Shown: positions 22,507 through 24,569 of the stretch, one piece after another
Numbering within the stretch: position 1 is the first letter of the stretch
Layout of the letters: each line of letters starts with the position of its first letter
NCBI GenBank assembly: GCA_017532355.1
Contig: JAFXJK010000081.1
Coordinates: 1-24,569 of the forward strand
Direction of reading: 5' to 3'
DNA length: 24,569 nt
Source of the DNA: Oscillospiraceae bacterium
GTDB taxonomy: Bacteria > Bacillota_A > Clostridia > Oscillospirales > JAAYXM01
Program-made: the position numbers and the translations under genes
Notes under the pieces: generated by a model
Databases searched by the model: none
What the model saw: only the letters and a program-made list of their open reading frames with translations
Told to the model about the DNA's origin: nothing

Positions 22507-24132
22507 ATGGATTTAAAAATACTTAACAAGGACGGCGAAGAACTCTTCTCCCATTCCGCCAGAGAAATTGACACCGTGTACAACGGTGAATTCTCCGAAG
22601 GGGATAAGATAGTCGTTTCATCGACTCTTTGCGAGTTTCTTACCATTTCTCTCGACGATGTTCTCGGAGAAGTGACGGTATTCAACCCACAGGGTAAGTT
22701 TGAATACGAAATCCCGTCAAAAGCTTTTTCAATAATGTATTCAAAGGAAACTTTTGCAGGCGAAAAACACGCTATAAAGGTCCGCGAGGCCACTGACGAG
22801 GAAGCGTACGGTGTGAGAAACATAGCTCTCAACCCGTATGATATGCGTTGGCAGAAGAAATACTTCCCACACGCAAGCGCAAACTTCGTTACGCGTGACG
22901 ACCCCTCATTCTTTGAGCGCAACGCGATTGACGGTGTCCACGAAACGGCAGGTCACGGTCCGTATCCGTACCATTCGTGGGCAGGCGGCGCAAGAGAGGA
23001 CCTTGAGTATGTTCTCGATTTCGGCGCACCCGTTGAGGTTGAAAAGGTTGTTTTCTACCTCCGTGCAGACTTCCCGCACGATACATACTGGAAGAACATT
23101 GATGTTGAGTTCTCTGACGGCAGCCGTGCTACCGCAGAGTTCGATATGACGGGTGAAGGTCAGGAGCTTGTTCTCCCCGAGCCTGTTACAACGAAGAAAA
23201 TCAAACTCACAAACTTTAAGCAGGTTTCCTATCCGCTTTCATGGGCGGCTCTCTCGGAAATCGAAGTTTACGGAAAATATATTAAGGAGGACTTAAGTAA
23301 AATGGAAATCAGAAACGCATCAAACCCGCGCGACATGAAGCACTACACAACTGAGCGCCTTCGTGAAGAGTTCCACATTTCAAAGCTCTTTACAAAGGAC
23401 AACATCCGTATGGTTTACAGCCATATTGACAGAATCATTACGGCAGGAGCTATGCCTGTTTATCAGTCACTCAAGCTCTCAGCAGGTAAGGAACTCGCAG
23501 CAGATTACTTCCTCGAGCGCCGTGAGATGGGCTGCATCAACATCGGTGGCCCCGGTATCATCGAAATCGACGGTAAGGAATACGAGATGAATCCGCGTGA
23601 CGGTATCTACATCGGCCGCGGAAACAAGGACATTGTTTTCAAGTGCGTAGATTCAGAGAATCCGCCGAAGTTCTACATATCTTCCTGCCCGGCTCACAAG
23701 GAATACCCGACAGTCAAGATTGATATCACAAAGGCTAAGAAGGTTCCGTGCGGCTCAACTGAAGAGTGCAACAAGCGCGTTATCAACCAGTACATCCATC
23801 CGGAAGTTATGCAGAGCTGCCAGCTTTCAATGGGCCTCACAAACCTCGAGCCCGGTTCAAGCTGGAACACAATGCCCTGCCATACTCATGACCGTCGTAT
23901 GGAAGTTTATCTCTACCTCGATATGCAGGAGGATGACGTCGTATTCCATATGATGGGCGAGCCGAACGAGACACGCCACATCGTTATGAGAAATGAAGAA
24001 GCTGTTATCAGCCCGAGCTGGTCTATCCACTCAGGTGTTGGTACTCGCGCATATTCCTTTATATGGGCAATGTGCGGCGAAAATCAGGAATTTACAGACA
24101 TGGACCATGTCGGAATGAAGGAGTTGTTCTAA
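22507..24132 (+). CDS. kduI: Galactose-binding-like domain fused to KduI isomerase
   Basis: The C-terminal part (residues 266-541, 276 residues, full family length) is 5-keto-4-deoxyuronate isomerase. It converts 5-keto-4-deoxyuronate from unsaturated uronates (pectin or glycosaminoglycan breakdown) to 2,5-diketo-3-deoxygluconate. In KduI numbering the zinc ligands are His194, His196, Glu201 (PCHTHDRRMEVYLY) and His243 (SIHSG). The N-terminal 265 residues contain an F5/8 type C (discoidin-like) galactose-binding fold at about 110-258, with ASANFVTRDD, NAIDGV, HSWAGG, LDFGAPVEVEKVVFY and EIEVYGKY; the first 100 residues are beta-rich and unassigned. I recall similar domains as separate proteins beside kduI genes. 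The ATG at 22507 is set by AAGGAGG. A second ribosome site precedes the internal Met (23302), so the frame may also yield KduI alone. No signal peptide is visible. Confidence 0.88.
   Translation: MDLKILNKDGEELFSHSAREIDTVYNGEFSEGDKIVVSSTLCEFLTISLDDVLGEVTVFNPQGKFEYEIPSKAFSIMYSKETFAGEKHAIKVREATDEEAYGVRNIALNPYDMRWQKKYFPHASANFVTRDDPSFFERNAIDGVHETAGHGPYPYHSWAGGAREDLEYVLDFGAPVEVEKVVFYLRADFPHDTYWKNIDVEFSDGSRATAEFDMTGEGQELVLPEPVTTKKIKLTNFKQVSYPLSWAALSEIEVYGKYIKEDLSKMEIRNASNPRDMKHYTTERLREEFHISKLFTKDNIRMVYSHIDRIITAGAMPVYQSLKLSAGKELAADYFLERREMGCINIGGPGIIEIDGKEYEMNPRDGIYIGRGNKDIVFKCVDSENPPKFYISSCPAHKEYPTVKIDITKAKKVPCGSTEECNKRVINQYIHPEVMQSCQLSMGLTNLEPGSSWNTMPCHTHDRRMEVYLYLDMQEDDVVFHMMGEPNETRHIVMRNEEAVISPSWSIHSGVGTRAYSFIWAMCGENQEFTDMDHVGMKELF
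23284..23304 (+). promoter_or_regulatory. Internal ribosome site and start codon for KduI
   Basis: AAGGAGG (23284-23290) lies eleven bases before ATG (23302-23304), exactly where a free-standing KduI would begin (MEIRNASNPRD). The site is translated as Lys-Glu-Asp in the long frame. Both other forward frames carry stop codons within these bases. This looks like a former gene boundary. Confidence 0.55.
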
Positions 24133-24133
24133 A

Positions 24134-24569
24134 ATGAGTAAAGTAAGTTTTGACCTCACAGGTAAGGTTGCACTCGTTACAGGTGCTTCCTACGGTATCG
24201 GCTATGCTATTGCAAAGGGTTTTGCAGGAGCAGGCGCAAAGATCGTTTTTAACGACATCAACCAGGAGCTTGTAGATCGTGGCCTCGCATCTTACAAGGC
24301 TGACGGTATTGATGCAAAGGGCTATGTTTGCGACGTTACAAACGAAGCTGCAGTTAATGAGCTCGTTGCAAAGATTGAGAAGGAAGTCGGCGTTATCGAC
24401 ATCCTCGTTAACAACGCAGGTATCATCAAGCGTATCCCGATGTGCGAGATGAGCGCAGAAGATTTCCGTAAGGTTGTCGATGTTGACCTCAACGCTCCGT
24501 TCATCGTTTCAAAGGCTGTTATCCCGTCTATGATCAAGAAGGGTCACGGCAAGATTATCAACATCTGCT
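24134..24569 (+). CDS. kduD: SDR dehydrogenase, KduD/gluconate 5-dehydrogenase type (3' end cut)
   Basis: The first 145 residues are present and the frame is open at the window edge. It is a classical short-chain dehydrogenase: the NAD(P)-binding TGASYGIG motif at 16-23, an acidic/Asn turn FNDIN that may select NAD, and NNAG at 93-96. The catalytic Ser-Tyr-Lys lies beyond the end. It follows KduI by one base, with its ribosome site AAGGAG inside the end of kduI, which makes 2-dehydro-3-deoxygluconate 5-dehydrogenase (KduD), the next step of the pathway, the likely function. Gluconate 5-dehydrogenases of this type are near-indistinguishable, so the symbol rests partly on context. Confidence 0.85.
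   Translation, partial: MSKVSFDLTGKVALVTGASYGIGYAIAKGFAGAGAKIVFNDINQELVDRGLASYKADGIDAKGYVCDVTNEAAVNELVAKIEKEVGVIDILVNNAGIIKRIPMCEMSAEDFRKVVDVDLNAPFIVSKAVIPSMIKKGHGKIINIC

Noticed and set aside
1..24569. CRISPR array, tRNA, rRNA or riboswitch
   Set aside because: No regularly spaced direct repeats, cloverleaf, rRNA blocks or known riboswitch core were recognised on either strand. Most leaders are too short for a riboswitch.

Overview
The window reads as chromosome of an anaerobic, endospore-forming member of the Bacillota, most likely a gut-type clostridium. The pointers are sporulation genes (spmA, spmB, spoIID), an AbrB-type transition-state regulator with a Cys4 tail, HPr kinase/phosphorylase, pyruvate formate-lyase, a PcrA helicase with a clostridial-looking insertion, sigma-A promoters with 17-bp spacing, and strong GGAGG ribosome sites that often serve GTG or TTG starts. 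The species cannot be named from this sequence.

Layout. Positions 1-1180 form an AT-rich islet: a small XRE repressor (-) and a SLOG-family nucleotide-binding-like protein (+) flank a perfect 15-bp dyad that overlaps a promoter. Positions 1173-4287 (-) hold a pyruvate formate-lyase operon. Its catalytic chain stops just before the glycyl-radical domain, which is a separate 80-residue gene with its own ribosome site, followed by the activase. Positions 4392-8735 (-) hold hprK, a ROK glucokinase and pcrA in one compact operon with a near-consensus promoter. An AraC regulator (-) and a GH31 alpha-glycosidase (+) diverge at 9.7 kb. Positions 12.2-13.16 kb are a second AT-rich islet: an XRE regulator and a REP-associated tyrosine transposase (RAYT). 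The transposase gene carries two inverted copies of a REP-like palindrome inside its reading frame.

From 13.17 kb come a DegT-type PLP aminotransferase, spmA-spmB diverging from abrB, a polytopic membrane protein downstream of citrate synthase, and then spoIID (+). Three overlapping M42 metallo-aminopeptidase paralogues follow. The window ends in the start of a hexuronate operon: a galactose-binding-like domain fused in frame to KduI, then kduD, cut by the window edge.

Together the genes describe a carbohydrate-fermenting, spore-forming cell. GH31 and KduI/KduD feed sugars and unsaturated uronates into glycolysis, glucokinase and HprK link sugar uptake to catabolite control, PFL makes acetyl-CoA and formate, and the M42 enzymes recycle peptides. 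The least ordinary features are the obligately split PFL, the palindromes inside the RAYT gene that keep base pairing by compensatory changes, the KduI fusion with an internal ribosome site, and the dyad between the XRE and SLOG genes. Long perfect A/T-flanked hairpins close most transcription units.
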